DNA of 39,891 nt from CALAEC01 sp050692915 (GCA_050692915.1 JBOGVU010000017.1:1-39891); one strand, 5' to 3'; positions 1 through 7,984 are shown, counted from the first letter of the stretch. Notes: generated by a model from the letters alone, not told the origin. Translations and numbers: made by a program.

Positions 1-1
1 G

Positions 2-505
2 ACCGAGCCGCCGGGCGTGATCCCGGCCGGCGGGGGTCAGGGCGGCCAGGGGGATGAGGACCAGGACGGCACCGGCGACGGGGAGGGCGCCGGAGACGAG
101 GAGGGCGCCGGAGACGAGGAGGGCGCCGGCGACGAGGGTGACGACGTGGACCAGGGTGGGCCGCCCGGTGGCGAGGGCCCCACCGACGACGGTCCGGACG
201 GCCCCGCCGTGGGCGGCGGGAACGACCAGGTCACGGGGAACGGGAAGGGGCCGAAGACCACGGGCAAGGGCCACCAGAAGGCCAAGGGAACGGGCCACCA
301 GAAGGCCAAGGGCAAGGGACACATCCATGACGGCGACGGGAGCGGAGAGCAGGCCGCAGAGCCGGGCAAGGACAAGGGCAAGGCCATGGGGAAGGAGAAG
401 GACGCGGACGGCCACCCGGCCGGAGGCCCGCCCGGGTCCGCGGGCGGTCCCCCGGCCGACGTCCCGGGTCACGGAAAGGGCGGCGGGAAGGGCCCCGGAG
501 GCTGA
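2..505 (+). CDS. C-terminal part of a low-complexity Gly/Asp/Lys-rich protein (5' end outside window)
   Basis: The frame is open from base 2 to a TGA at 503-505, so this is probably the end of a protein that begins before the window; a GTG at 17 is the first possible internal start. The readable ~167 residues have almost no hydrophobic core. An acidic block comes first, with three perfect copies of the hexapeptide EGAGDE (18-bp units, 83-136). A Gly/Pro/Asp stretch follows, then a basic block with two copies of GHQKAKG plus one residue (24-bp units, 269-316) and many Lys-Gly pairs. This looks like a disordered, charge-segregated tail. I recognise no family. The reverse strand is also open here, as expected of GC-rich repeats, so even the coding call is moderate. 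A hypothetical gene follows on the same strand 19 bp downstream. Confidence 0.45.
   Translation, partial: TEPPGVIPAGGGQGGQGDEDQDGTGDGEGAGDEEGAGDEEGAGDEGDDVDQGGPPGGEGPTDDGPDGPAVGGGNDQVTGNGKGPKTTGKGHQKAKGTGHQKAKGKGHIHDGDGSGEQAAEPGKDKGKAMGKEKDADGHPAGGPPGSAGGPPADVPGHGKGGGKGPGG
83..136 (+). repeat. Three tandem 18-bp repeats encoding EGAGDE
   Basis: Three adjacent 18-bp units encode the hexapeptide Glu-Gly-Ala-Gly-Asp-Glu. They are identical except for one synonymous change in the last copy (gga to ggc). The period is a multiple of three, so copy-number change would keep the frame. Confidence 0.8.
269..316 (+). repeat. Two tandem 24-bp repeats encoding GHQKAKG(T/K)
   Basis: Two 24-bp units (269-292 and 293-316) encode Gly-His-Gln-Lys-Ala-Lys-Gly followed by Thr or Lys. 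They are nearly identical at DNA level and lie in the basic half of the low-complexity tail. Confidence 0.75.
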
Positions 506-524
506 GGTCCGGACGGAACCGGCC

Positions 525-851
525 GTGACGTTCGAGGAGGCGCTGGCCGGGTTGGGGTTCACCAGGGACCGCGAGGTCCGTGGGACCCGGCACTATCTCC
601 TCCGGCCCACCCCCTATCTCACCTACTGGGTCCAGGCACGCGAGGATGGGACCGCCCTGTTCACCTGGGAGTTCGCCATCGGCTCGTTCGCGGCCTCCCT
701 CGGCCTGCAGGTCGGGTCGGACGAGCACCTCAACACGTTCCTGTTCCCTCGGGAGGACGCCGGGGGGCCGCAGGAGCCCGCCTGGGTGGCGGCCCAGATC
801 GAGCGAACCGAAGCGCTCCTGCGCTCTGTGCGGCTCCTCGACCGGGTCTAG
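525..851 (+). CDS. Small hypothetical protein
   Basis: The 108-residue protein starts at GTG 525. The frame stays open upstream, but it there crosses the repetitive coding region in another frame, so the composed sequence beginning TFEEALAGLGF is taken as the real protein. It has ordinary globular composition, with hydrophobic and aromatic residues (LTYWVQAR, ALFTWEFAIG) and a C-terminal amphipathic helix rich in Ala, Glu and Arg. No signal peptide or membrane segment is visible and I recognise no family. Its TAG stop (849-851) overlaps the stop of the convergent GGDEF-EAL gene; the two share the tetranucleotide CTAG at 848-851. The start is uncertain because no convincing ribosome binding site lies just upstream. 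Confidence 0.6.
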   Translation: MTFEEALAGLGFTRDREVRGTRHYLLRPTPYLTYWVQAREDGTALFTWEFAIGSFAASLGLQVGSDEHLNTFLFPREDAGGPQEPAWVAAQIERTEALLRSVRLLDRV

Positions 852-2992
852 GCGGAGCGGCGGCTCAGGAGCCGGGCCACCGACTCCGGGGGCTCCGGCC
901 TGGCGAAGTAGAAGCCCTGGGCCAGGGTGCAGCCGAGGTCCCGCAGGGCGGTGAGCTGCTCCTCGGTCTCCACGCCCTCGGCCACCACCGACAACCCCAG
1001 CGAGCGGGCCATGCCCAGCACCGCCATCACGATCGCGGTGTCCTCGGGCTCCCGCCCCAGCCCGTCGACGAAGGACCGATCGATCTTCAGCGTGTCCACC
1101 GCCAGCCTCTTGAGGTGCGCCAGCGACGAGTAGCCGGTGCCGAAGTCATCGATCGATAGCCGGACCCCCAGCTCCTTCAGGGCCCGAACCACCCGGGCCA
1201 CCCCATCGGTGTCCTCCATCAGGGCGCTCTCGGTGATCTCGAGGTGGATCCGGTCGGGGTCGGTGGCCGTCTCCTCCAGGGCCGCGCGCACCTCCTCGAC
1301 GAGGTCCGGGGCGGTCAACTGGTGGGCGGACAGGTTCAGCGACAGCCACGTCTCCCGCCCGAACCGCCGCCATCGTTCGGCTTGTCGGCACGCCTCCTCC
1401 AGGACCCACCGGCCGATCGGGACGATGAGCCCGCTGTCCTCGGCCACTGGGATGAACTCCGCCGGCAGGATCAGCCCTCGCTCCGGGTGTTCCCATCGGA
1501 GGAGCGCCTCGACCCCCACGATCCTTCCGTCGAGGATCGACACGGCGGGCTGGTAGTGGAGTCGGAACTCCTCCCGCTCCAGGGCCCGGTGGAGGGCGCT
1601 CTCCATCGACAGCCGCTCCGCCGATCGGATCCGCATGGTCTCGTCGAACACCTGGTACGGGCGGCCCCAACGCTTGGCGCGGTACATCGCGGTGTCCGAG
1701 GCCCGGAGGAGGTCCTCGGGAGAGAGGCCCTCGGCGGCCAGGGCGATCCCCGTCGACGCCGTGACGTAGAGGTCGTCGTCGTCGATGGTGAACGGTGCCG
1801 ACACCGCCTGGGCCAGCCGCTCCGCGATCGAGACCGCCTGGGCCTCACTGCGGACGGCCCGGCACAGGATCGCGAACTCGTCGCCTCCGAACCTCGCCAC
1901 GAGGTCGGTCGGCCGGATGGCGTCGGAGAGGCGCGCCCCCACCTCCGCCAGTAGCCGATCCCCGGCCCCGTGCCCCAGGCTGTCGTTCACGACCTTGAAC
2001 CGATCGAGGTCGAGGAACAGCACCGCCAGGCTTCCAGCGCCGGGACCGGCCTGGGCCTCGACCAGGCGCTCCACGAACGACCGGCGGTTCGGCAGGCCGG
2101 TCAGCGGATCGACCACGGCCTGCTCGATCAGCTGGATCTCGAAGCGCTTCCGGTCGCTGATGTCGATGTGGCAGACCACCGCGCCGTGGTCCACGCCGGA
2201 CAGGGGGGTGACCCGGAGGCTGAACCAGCCCTCCCCCTCGGGCGGGTGGCACGGGTAGTCCATCACGAACTCCTCCCGGGCCTCTCCCAGGATGGCCCGG
2301 ATGCCCTCCGCCGCGGCCAGCGCCTCGAGCGTGGCCGATCGCTCGCACACCTCCAGGTAGTTCGCTCCGGGGCCGGCGGCCCCCGGATCGGCACCCGCGT
2401 CCTCCCCGAACCGTCGCCACGCTCGGTTCACGGCCACGATGGTCCCGTCTGCATCGAGGACGGCGGTGGGGGACACCAGCGAGTCGAGGACGTCGCGGCT
2501 GAACCGCTCGCCTTCCCGCAGGGCCGCCTCCATCCGCTTCCGCTCGGTGATGTCCTCGAGCTGCGCCACGAAGTAGAGCGGCCGGCCGGAATCCGAGGCC
2601 AGGACCCGGCTCTGGACGGTCCATGCCACCTCGCCGTCGGGGCGGACCAGCCGGCTCTCCACCCGGAAGGCCGAGGCCCCCCCGTCGAGCGCCTCACGCT
2701 CGAGCTCCAGCAGGACGTCGATGTCGACGGGGTGGGTGATGTGCTGCCAGGAGGCGCCGACGAGCTCCTCGGCCCGTCGTCCGGCCAGCTCGCACATCGC
2801 CCGGTTGACTCGGAGGTGCTTCCCGTCCGGCGCGATCAGGGCCATGGGGACGACCGCCTGCTCGAACGCCTCCCTGAAGGGGTCGGAGTGCTCGATGCCG
2901 GGGACGAACCCGAGCGTGGCGAAGTGGGCGGGAGGCTCGCCCGGACCGTGATCCGGCTCGAGCGCGGGGGCCGCGCGATCGGGTGACGTCAT
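848..2992 (-). CDS. PAS-PAS-GGDEF-EAL cyclic-di-GMP signalling protein
   Basis: A 714-residue sensor predicted to make and/or break cyclic di-GMP. Two PAS-type sensor domains (about 36-152 and 165-285, each ending in a typical ITERK or ISDRK exit motif) precede a diguanylate cyclase domain with an intact GGDEF (369-373) and an inhibitory-site RxxD (R360-D363) five residues before it. The EAL domain follows, with EALLRW (495-500), E585 in LEITES, DDFGTG (615-620), K636 in LKIDRS and E672 in VVAEGVE. All the usual catalytic residues of both output domains therefore appear present, so dual activity is possible. No transmembrane segment is seen, so it should be cytosolic. The start is ATG 2992; the next gene upstream (padR) is divergent. 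The stop overlaps that of the convergent small gene. Confidence 0.95.
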   Translation of the reverse strand: MTSPDRAAPALEPDHGPGEPPAHFATLGFVPGIEHSDPFREAFEQAVVPMALIAPDGKHLRVNRAMCELAGRRAEELVGASWQHITHPVDIDVLLELEREALDGGASAFRVESRLVRPDGEVAWTVQSRVLASDSGRPLYFVAQLEDITERKRMEAALREGERFSRDVLDSLVSPTAVLDADGTIVAVNRAWRRFGEDAGADPGAAGPGANYLEVCERSATLEALAAAEGIRAILGEAREEFVMDYPCHPPEGEGWFSLRVTPLSGVDHGAVVCHIDISDRKRFEIQLIEQAVVDPLTGLPNRRSFVERLVEAQAGPGAGSLAVLFLDLDRFKVVNDSLGHGAGDRLLAEVGARLSDAIRPTDLVARFGGDEFAILCRAVRSEAQAVSIAERLAQAVSAPFTIDDDDLYVTASTGIALAAEGLSPEDLLRASDTAMYRAKRWGRPYQVFDETMRIRSAERLSMESALHRALEREEFRLHYQPAVSILDGRIVGVEALLRWEHPERGLILPAEFIPVAEDSGLIVPIGRWVLEEACRQAERWRRFGRETWLSLNLSAHQLTAPDLVEEVRAALEETATDPDRIHLEITESALMEDTDGVARVVRALKELGVRLSIDDFGTGYSSLAHLKRLAVDTLKIDRSFVDGLGREPEDTAIVMAVLGMARSLGLSVVAEGVETEEQLTALRDLGCTLAQGFYFARPEPPESVARLLSRRSA

Positions 2993-3115
2993 GGACTGCT
3001 ACTGATATCGGCGCCGGGGAGGGGGTGGCTGGATAGTCAATCCGGGTGATCGCCGGGTCGGGCGTTCAGGGCCCACGCCCATGGGCCGTTCGCCGGACCC
3101 AAGCCGGATCCCCGC

Positions 3116-3145
3116 TTGACAACCGCCGTCCGGTCAGGATATGGT
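3116..3145 (+). promoter_or_regulatory. Sigma-70-type promoter of the padR-ABC operon
   Basis: A perfect -35 hexamer TTGACA (3116-3121) is followed 18 bp later by TATGGT (3140-3145). Transcription would begin near 3152, leaving a leader of only about ten bases before the padR ATG at 3161. Confidence 0.65.
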
Positions 3146-3177
3146 TCTAGTCGAACTAGGATGCCTCAAACTAGAAC
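3144..3177 (+). promoter_or_regulatory. Candidate PadR operator: three CTAG-centred half-sites
   Basis: CTAGT (3147-3151) and ACTAG (3155-3159) form an inverted repeat with a 3-bp spacer. The first arm, extended to GTTCTAGT (3144-3151), also pairs perfectly with ACTAGAAC (3170-3177). The cluster overlaps the -10 box, the transcription start and the padR start codon, where an autorepressor would block initiation. This is inference from position and symmetry; I have no known motif for this particular PadR. Confidence 0.5.
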
Positions 3178-3745
3178 GAGTGAGACTACCGAGGGCCGCG
3201 GAGAGGGTCTCCCCACGACCACGTTCGCCATCCTGGGGCTCCTCACCTTCGGTGAGATGTCCGGCTACGACCTCACGAAGCTGGTGAATCGCTCCGGGGG
3301 GTTCTTCTGGACGCCGGCGAAGAGCCAGATCTACGCGGAGCTCAGGCGGTTGGTGGCGCTGGGGTTCGCCACCGAGCGCGAGGTGGAGCAGCGCGATCGC
3401 CCCGACAAGCGGCTGTACCGCATCACGAAGCGGGGGGTCGAGGCCCTCCAGGAATGGCTGGAGCGTTCCGAGGACGAGCCCGAGTCGTTCAAGAGCCCGT
3501 TCCTGGTGAAGGTCTTCTTCGGCCATCTGATGGATCGCCGGACCTTCGTCCGCCGGATGCGGGAGTACCGAGCGCACGCCGAGGAACGCCTGGCCACGCT
3601 GCGGGACCTGGACCGGCGGATCGCGGGAGATCCGGAGGCCGCGTTCCCGTACTTCGTGCTGCGCGCCGGCCTCCAGCACGTCCGGGCCACGATCCGGTGG
3701 ATCGACGAGGTGTTACGACAGCTGGCGAAGGAGGGAGGGACATGA
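3161..3745 (+). CDS. PadR-family transcriptional regulator
   Basis: A 194-residue regulator. The N-terminal winged helix (about 14-95) has the PadR pattern: FAILGLL, then SGYDLTK, SQIYAELRRL and a wing region ending KRLYRITKRG. A C-terminal helical dimerisation region follows, with a conserved Trp-containing last helix (IRWIDEVL). I chose ATG 3161 because no other start codon lies between it and the conserved domain; an upstream TTG at 3116 is really the -35 box. The stop overlaps the ATG of the ABC ATPase (ATGA at 3742-3745), so the two should be co-translated. In other bacteria PadR proteins often repress a neighbouring exporter that pumps out their ligand, which fits here. Confidence 0.93.
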   Translation: MPQTRTSETTEGRGEGLPTTTFAILGLLTFGEMSGYDLTKLVNRSGGFFWTPAKSQIYAELRRLVALGFATEREVEQRDRPDKRLYRITKRGVEALQEWLERSEDEPESFKSPFLVKVFFGHLMDRRTFVRRMREYRAHAEERLATLRDLDRRIAGDPEAAFPYFVLRAGLQHVRATIRWIDEVLRQLAKEGGT

Positions 3746-4704
3746 CGACGAACGCGACCGCGGTGGGCGAGCGCGCCGTTGAGGTCGAGGACCTCACGAA
3801 GGTCTTCCCGGCCCCGGGGGGAGGCACCCTCGCCGCCGTGGATGGGGTCTCGTTCGACGTGCGGCGAGGAGAGGTGTTCGGGTTCCTGGGGCCGAACGGA
3901 GCGGGGAAGACGACCACGCTCGAGATCATCGAGGGCCTCCAGTCCCCGACCGGCGGCCGCACCGCCGTGCTGGGCCTCGACTCCCAGGCCGACCAGGCCC
4001 GGATGAAGGAGCGGATCGGGGTCCAGCTCCAGGCCGGAGCGTACTTCGACTTCCTGACGCTCCAGGAGATCCTCGACCTGTTCGGCTCGTTCTACCCTCG
4101 GCAGGTGCAGCCGGGGCAGCTCCTGGAGAAGGTCGGGCTGACCTCGAAGCGACGGGCCCTGGTGAAGGAGCTTTCCGGCGGGCAGGCCCAGCGGTTCTCG
4201 ATCGTGGCCTCCATGGTCAACGACCCGGAGGTCGTGTTCCTGGACGAGCCCACCACGGGCCTCGACCCGCAGGCCCGGCGGAACCTGTGGGAGTTCATCT
4301 CGTGGATCAATCGCGAGGAAGGAAAGACCGTCGTCCTCACCACCCACTACATGGAGGAGGCCGAGATCCTCTGCGACCGCGTGGCCATCATCGACCAAGG
4401 AAGGATCCGGGCCCTGGACACGCCGATCGAGCTGATCCATCAGCTCCCCGATGCCTATCGGATCCTGTTCGTGACGCGGGAGGCGGTCGACGCCGCAGAG
4501 CTGCGAGCGCTGCCCGGGGTGGTGGAGGTCTCGGTGTCGGCGAACGGCGCCTCCAGCCACGAGCTGCGGATCTCCCGGGCCCAGGACACCCTGCCCGCCT
4601 TCGTCGCCTGGGCCGAGGATCGGGAGGTCGAGGACGTCCGGATGCTCCCGGCCACGCTGGAGGACGTGTTCCTTTCGCTGACCGGGCACAGCCTGAGGGA
4701 GTGA
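3742..4704 (+). CDS. ABC-2 type exporter, ATP-binding subunit (DrrA/CcmA-like)
   Basis: A 320-residue cytosolic ATPase of a multidrug/antibiotic-type ABC-2 exporter. Walker A GPNGAGKT is at 50-57, the signature LSGGQ at 144-148, Walker B VVFLDEP at 164-170 with TTGLD after it, and the H-loop His at 202. The ~95 residues after the ATPase core match the C-terminal extension seen in drug-export ATPases. The start ATG overlaps the padR stop and has a GGAGGGAGG ribosome binding site. The partner permease begins five bases after this gene ends. The substrate cannot be read from sequence. Confidence 0.93.
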   Translation: MTTNATAVGERAVEVEDLTKVFPAPGGGTLAAVDGVSFDVRRGEVFGFLGPNGAGKTTTLEIIEGLQSPTGGRTAVLGLDSQADQARMKERIGVQLQAGAYFDFLTLQEILDLFGSFYPRQVQPGQLLEKVGLTSKRRALVKELSGGQAQRFSIVASMVNDPEVVFLDEPTTGLDPQARRNLWEFISWINREEGKTVVLTTHYMEEAEILCDRVAIIDQGRIRALDTPIELIHQLPDAYRILFVTREAVDAAELRALPGVVEVSVSANGASSHELRISRAQDTLPAFVAWAEDREVEDVRMLPATLEDVFLSLTGHSLRE

Positions 4705-4709
4705 GGGAG

Positions 4710-5797
4710 ATGACGAAGCTCACGTGGGCGAGCGTCAAGATGCTGTACCGCGACCGGCAGTCGCTGTTCTGGGCCCTAGCGTTCCCGGTGATCTTCACGG
4801 TGGTGTTCGGGCTCTTCGACTTCACCGCCAGCCCCGAGGCCAGGTTCGTCGTGGTGGCGGATGGGGACACGCCCGTGTCCGAGGCCCTGGTGGACGGCCT
4901 GCGGCGCACGGAGTCCTTCACGGTCGAGACGGCGGACGACCCGGACCAGGCCCGAGGCCGCCTGCGGGACGGGGAGGTCGACGTGGTGGTCGCGGTGCCG
5001 GAGGTCGAAGTGCAACCGACCGGGCCGGCGGCGCGTACCAACGTCGAGGTGCTGTACAACGAGTCGAACGCGGACGTGAACTCCTTCGCGCTGGGGGCGG
5101 TGGAGCGGTTGGTGAACGGGTTGAACCTCCGCCTGGCCGGCGTGACCAGCCCGCCCGTCACGGTGGAGGAGGAGGGCGTGGCCGGCAAGACCGTGGAGTA
5201 CTACGACTTCCTCCTTCCCGGGCTCGTGGCCATGGGCGTGATGAACTTCTCGATCACGGGGATGTCAGTGGCCATCGCCCAGTACCGGGAGAAGCGGATC
5301 CTGAAGCGGATCCTGGCCACGCCGCTGCGTCCGTCCCGGTTCCTCGCCGCTCAGGTTCTGGCCCGGCTGGCGCTGGCCGTGGTCCAGGCCGCGCTGATCC
5401 TCGCGGTGGGGGTGTACGGGTTCGGCGCGCAGATCTACGGGAACGTGGTGTGGATCTTCGTCCTGGCCACGGTGGCGAACCTCATCTTCCTCAACATCGG
5501 GTTCGCCATCGCCGGGCGCGTAGCCAACCCCGATGCCGCGCAGGGGTGGCCAGCGCGGTGGCCCTGCCGATGATGTTCCTGTCGGGCGTGTTCTTCCCTA
5601 CCGACACGCTCCCCAATATCCTCCAGAGTGTGGTGCGCTTCCTCCCGCTCACGCCGCTGATCGACGCGCTCCGAACCGTGTCGCTCGAGGGGCTGTCGAT
5701 CACCGAGACCGGCCCCCAGCTGCTCCTGTTGGGATCGTGGGTCCTGGCGTCCTTCGCCATCGCCGGGGCCGCCTTCCGGTTCGGGGGGTCCCGGTGA
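4710..5797 (+). pseudogene. ABC-2 type exporter permease, split by a single-base frameshift
   Basis: The reading from ATG 4710 (good AGGGAG ribosome binding site) gives an ABC-2 permease: an N-terminal membrane segment (FWALAFPVIFTVVFG), a long extracytoplasmic domain, and then several membrane segments. After about residue 278 the frame runs into a stop at 5571-5573. The missing C-terminal part (ASAVALPMMFLSGVFFP and on to FRFGGSR) continues in the -1 frame to a stop at 5797. Adding one G to the GGGG run at 5543-5546 restores a continuous ~362-residue protein, the normal family length. It could be a true inactivating deletion, which would disable the exporter, or a homopolymer read error. 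Everything around it, including the ATPase partner, is intact. Confidence 0.85.
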
Positions 5798-5865
5798 AGT
5801 CTCGCCACGCCCGAAGGTGACGCTGTGCCCGGCCCACGGGAGCCGGACGACGCTCCGGCGCGCGA

Positions 5866-5871
5866 TACCCT
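5866..5871 (+). promoter_or_regulatory. -10 box for a leaderless PIG-L gene
   Basis: TACCCT (TANNNT) lies exactly 7 bp before ATG 5879, and no ribosome binding site is present. This matches the leaderless pattern seen repeatedly in this window. Confidence 0.55.
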
Positions 5872-5878
5872 AGATGCC

Positions 5879-6589
5879 ATGGACTTCGAGCGGGCCCTGG
5901 TGGTCTTCGCCCACCCCGACGACGCCGAGTTCCTGTGTGGCGGCACCATCGCCGTATGGACGGAGGGCGGGACCGAGGTCGACTACGTGTGCGCCACCGA
6001 CGGTTCGGCCGGGTGGAACGGCCCCGACCGAGGCCGGGACGAGATCGCTGCGGCCCGCGCCGAGGAGCTTAGGGCGGCGGCGGACGTGCTCGGGGTGAAG
6101 GAGGTGCGGTTCCTCGGCTTCGAGGACGGCTCGCTCCAGGCCGACCTCGACCTTCGGCGAGCCGTCACCCGCGAAGTGCGGCGGTCCCGCCCGAACGTGA
6201 TCGTGGCCCCCGACCCCTCGATGCTGTGGTCAGGTCGCTCCTACATCAACCATCCGGACCACCGGGCCGTGGGCGAGGCGGTGCTGGCTGTGGTGGCCTG
6301 CGACGCCCCCACCCGTCCCCAGTTCCCCGAGCTCCTCGACGAGGGGCTGGAGCCGTTCAAGGTCCCGGCGCTGTGGCTCTCCACCGAGCACCGCGAAGCG
6401 GATACGAAGGTGGACATCGGGCCCACGATCGAGCGCAAGGTCGAGGCCCTACGGGCGCACGAGAGCCAGATCACCAACATGGGCGATTTCGATGTCGCCG
6501 CGCGGATCCGCGAGTGGGCCGCCGCGATCGCCGGCGAAGACGGGATGGATTACGCGGAGGCCTTCCGCACGTTCCACCTGGAGGACTGA
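5879..6589 (+). CDS. PIG-L/LmbE family deacetylase (MshB-like fold)
   Basis: A 236-residue zinc-dependent N-acetylglucosaminyl-type deacetylase. The N-terminal zinc-binding motif AHPDDAE is at residues 11-17, followed by GG and a TDG(S) strand; a second metal motif HPDHR occurs mid-protein. Family members act on GlcNAc-linked small molecules such as mycothiol precursors, their S-conjugates and other amides; the exact substrate cannot be told here. I prefer ATG 5879 over an in-frame upstream start at 5825, because the extra residues are unlike the family and a -10-like box sits just upstream. The stop TGA shares its last A with the ATG of the DUF5319 gene, so the two form an operon. Confidence 0.88.
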   Translation: MDFERALVVFAHPDDAEFLCGGTIAVWTEGGTEVDYVCATDGSAGWNGPDRGRDEIAAARAEELRAAADVLGVKEVRFLGFEDGSLQADLDLRRAVTREVRRSRPNVIVAPDPSMLWSGRSYINHPDHRAVGEAVLAVVACDAPTRPQFPELLDEGLEPFKVPALWLSTEHREADTKVDIGPTIERKVEALRAHESQITNMGDFDVAARIREWAAAIAGEDGMDYAEAFRTFHLED

Positions 6590-7101
6590 TGGCCGACGAG
6601 GAGCAGCCCGAGCCGCTGGAGGGCGAGGAGCGGGAGAACATCCAGGCGGACCTGGAGGACCTCGGGTCCATGCGCGGGGTGTTCGAGCCCCAGGGGACCA
6701 AGGGCGTGGTGATCGCGTGCCCCGACTGCGGGTCCGACCACTACTACGGGTGGGAGCTCCTCCAGGAGAGCCTGCAGCACATGCTGTCCACCGGCGAGCC
6801 CCGGATGCACGAGCCTGCCTTCGAGCCGAAGCAAGAGGACTACCTGCTGTGGGACTACGGGAAGGGCTATGTGGATGCCCTGGCCGACACCGGGCTGAAC
6901 GATGGCTCGGCGGTCGACGTCAAGTCCTGCCCGTGGTGCGAGGCGCCGATCGAGGCGCACTTCGCGTTCTGCCCCCGGTGCGGAAGGCCGACGGCGCCGG
7001 CTCGGCTCTTGGCGGAGCTGGTCCGCCGGGGGATGGACGAGCGTGAGGCCCGGGCCCTTCTGGTGAAGGCGGGCTTCGAGCCGTTCGGCCCCGCCCGCTA
7101 G
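6589..7101 (+). CDS. DUF5319 family protein with C-terminal zinc ribbon
   Basis: A 170-residue protein with the pattern I know from actinobacterial DUF5319 proteins: an acidic N-terminus with a helix EERENIQADLEDL, then KGVVIACPDCGSDHYYGW, and later GEPRMHEPAF and a Tyr-rich WDYGKGYVDAL segment. It carries an additional C-terminal zinc ribbon (CPWC ... CPRCG, about residues 117-140) followed by a short helical UBA-like tail. Two CxxC pairs in the C-terminal half suggest one bound zinc, and CPDC near residue 44 may form part of another site. Function is unknown in the family. ATG 6589 overlaps the stop of the deacetylase by one base, implying translational coupling. Confidence 0.85.
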   Translation: MADEEQPEPLEGEERENIQADLEDLGSMRGVFEPQGTKGVVIACPDCGSDHYYGWELLQESLQHMLSTGEPRMHEPAFEPKQEDYLLWDYGKGYVDALADTGLNDGSAVDVKSCPWCEAPIEAHFAFCPRCGRPTAPARLLAELVRRGMDEREARALLVKAGFEPFGPAR

Positions 7102-7108
7102 GAGCGAT

Positions 7109-7984
7109 TCAGGACCGGAACGCGGCCAGGGCCGGGTAGTCCTCCGGGCCCGAGGTGAAGTGGTCGTACAGGCTCACGCCTATGGCTCCCCGGTTCCGGG
7201 CGGCAGCGGCGAACGCCCGGACCTCCTTCCGGTTGAGCTCGTCGGCGATGCCACCGATCGCGTGGATCCTGGTCCCAGGGTCGCCGGTGCCGTTGATGAT
7301 CTGCTCGATGTTCCGAGCCACATGTCGCCGGGCCGCCTTGGCCCCCGACGACCGGGCGCTGAAGTAGATCATCGGAAGGAACACGTCGTACCAGCGGTCC
7401 AGGGCCGCGTACGGGAACGGCCCTCCCCACTCGTAGAACCACGGCGGGGTGATCGCCCCCAGTGGGTAGCGAGCCCCGGCGGCCCTGCGGATCCGCTTCG
7501 AGAGCTCCACCACCCGTCGGTTCCGCCTCTCCACGGGATTGACCAGCCGGGCCTCGATGTCGAGGGCGAACGAGTCGAAGGTCTGGCCGGTGGCGCTCTC
7601 GAACCGGATCGCCGCCAGCGAGCGCTTCCGGTCCGTGTGGAGGTTGTCGAAGCCGGGCAGGTACCAGGCCACGATCCGCATGCCGTTCGCGTGGGCCGCG
7701 TCGACCCACCGGGACATGATCAGCGGCTTGAACAGGTCGCGCTTGCACTTGTAGTTGCAGGTCTCCAGGTACAGGGTCCGTGCCCCCTGGGCGGCCATGG
7801 CGGCCACGGTCCCCTCCGGGTCGGCCCACCCCTGGTCGTCGAAGATGTCGACCCACGCGGCCACGCCCCGGTACGAGCCCAGCTTCACCTTCGCTGCGGC
7901 GGCAGGGGGCGCCAGCGGCGGGAACGCCAGGGCGGCGGCCACCAAGGTGGCCACGAACCGGAGCCGGGTGGACGGGATGGACAT
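7109..7984 (-). CDS. Secreted glycoside-hydrolase-like (TIM-barrel) protein, paralogue 1
   Basis: A 291-residue secreted protein with an N-terminal signal peptide (basic start, hydrophobic core, Ala-rich cleavage region near residue 30). The mature part looks like a (beta/alpha)8 glycosidase-type domain: GVAAWVDIFDD, GARTLYLETC, GMRIVAWYLPGF, the acidic strand FDSFALDIEA, GAITPPWF, YDVFLPMIYF and a C-terminal GVSLYDHFTSG. The Asp/Glu of LDIE are candidate active-site acids. This is a family-level guess from strand order and acidic strand ends; I know no substrate. The ATG at 7984 has TAGAGT 8 bp upstream and no ribosome binding site. It lies just downstream of a clear paralogue, pointing to tandem duplication. 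Confidence 0.75.
   Translation of the reverse strand: MSIPSTRLRFVATLVAAALAFPPLAPPAAAAKVKLGSYRGVAAWVDIFDDQGWADPEGTVAAMAAQGARTLYLETCNYKCKRDLFKPLIMSRWVDAAHANGMRIVAWYLPGFDNLHTDRKRSLAAIRFESATGQTFDSFALDIEARLVNPVERRNRRVVELSKRIRRAAGARYPLGAITPPWFYEWGGPFPYAALDRWYDVFLPMIYFSARSSGAKAARRHVARNIEQIINGTGDPGTRIHAIGGIADELNRKEVRAFAAAARNRGAIGVSLYDHFTSGPEDYPALAAFRS

Noticed and set aside
83..316. Short repeats considered as a CRISPR array
   Set aside because: The units (18 and 24 bp) are directly adjacent without unique spacers and keep codon phase, so they are coding repeats.
54..524. Arg/Pro-rich upstream extension of the small gene at 525
   Set aside because: It reads the low-complexity region in another frame and gives a Thr-Arg-Ala-Pro string; the sensible protein begins at GTG 525.
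1970..2986. 338-codon plus-strand open frame opposite the PAS region
   Set aside because: Antisense to a well-supported PAS-PAS-GGDEF-EAL gene; composition is typical of a shadow frame.
2993..3115. Promoter for the GGDEF-EAL gene
   Set aside because: A TTGACT on the minus strand (3035-3040) and GATATC/TATCAG near 3002-3009 are about 27 bp apart, too far for one promoter. I see no convincing pair.
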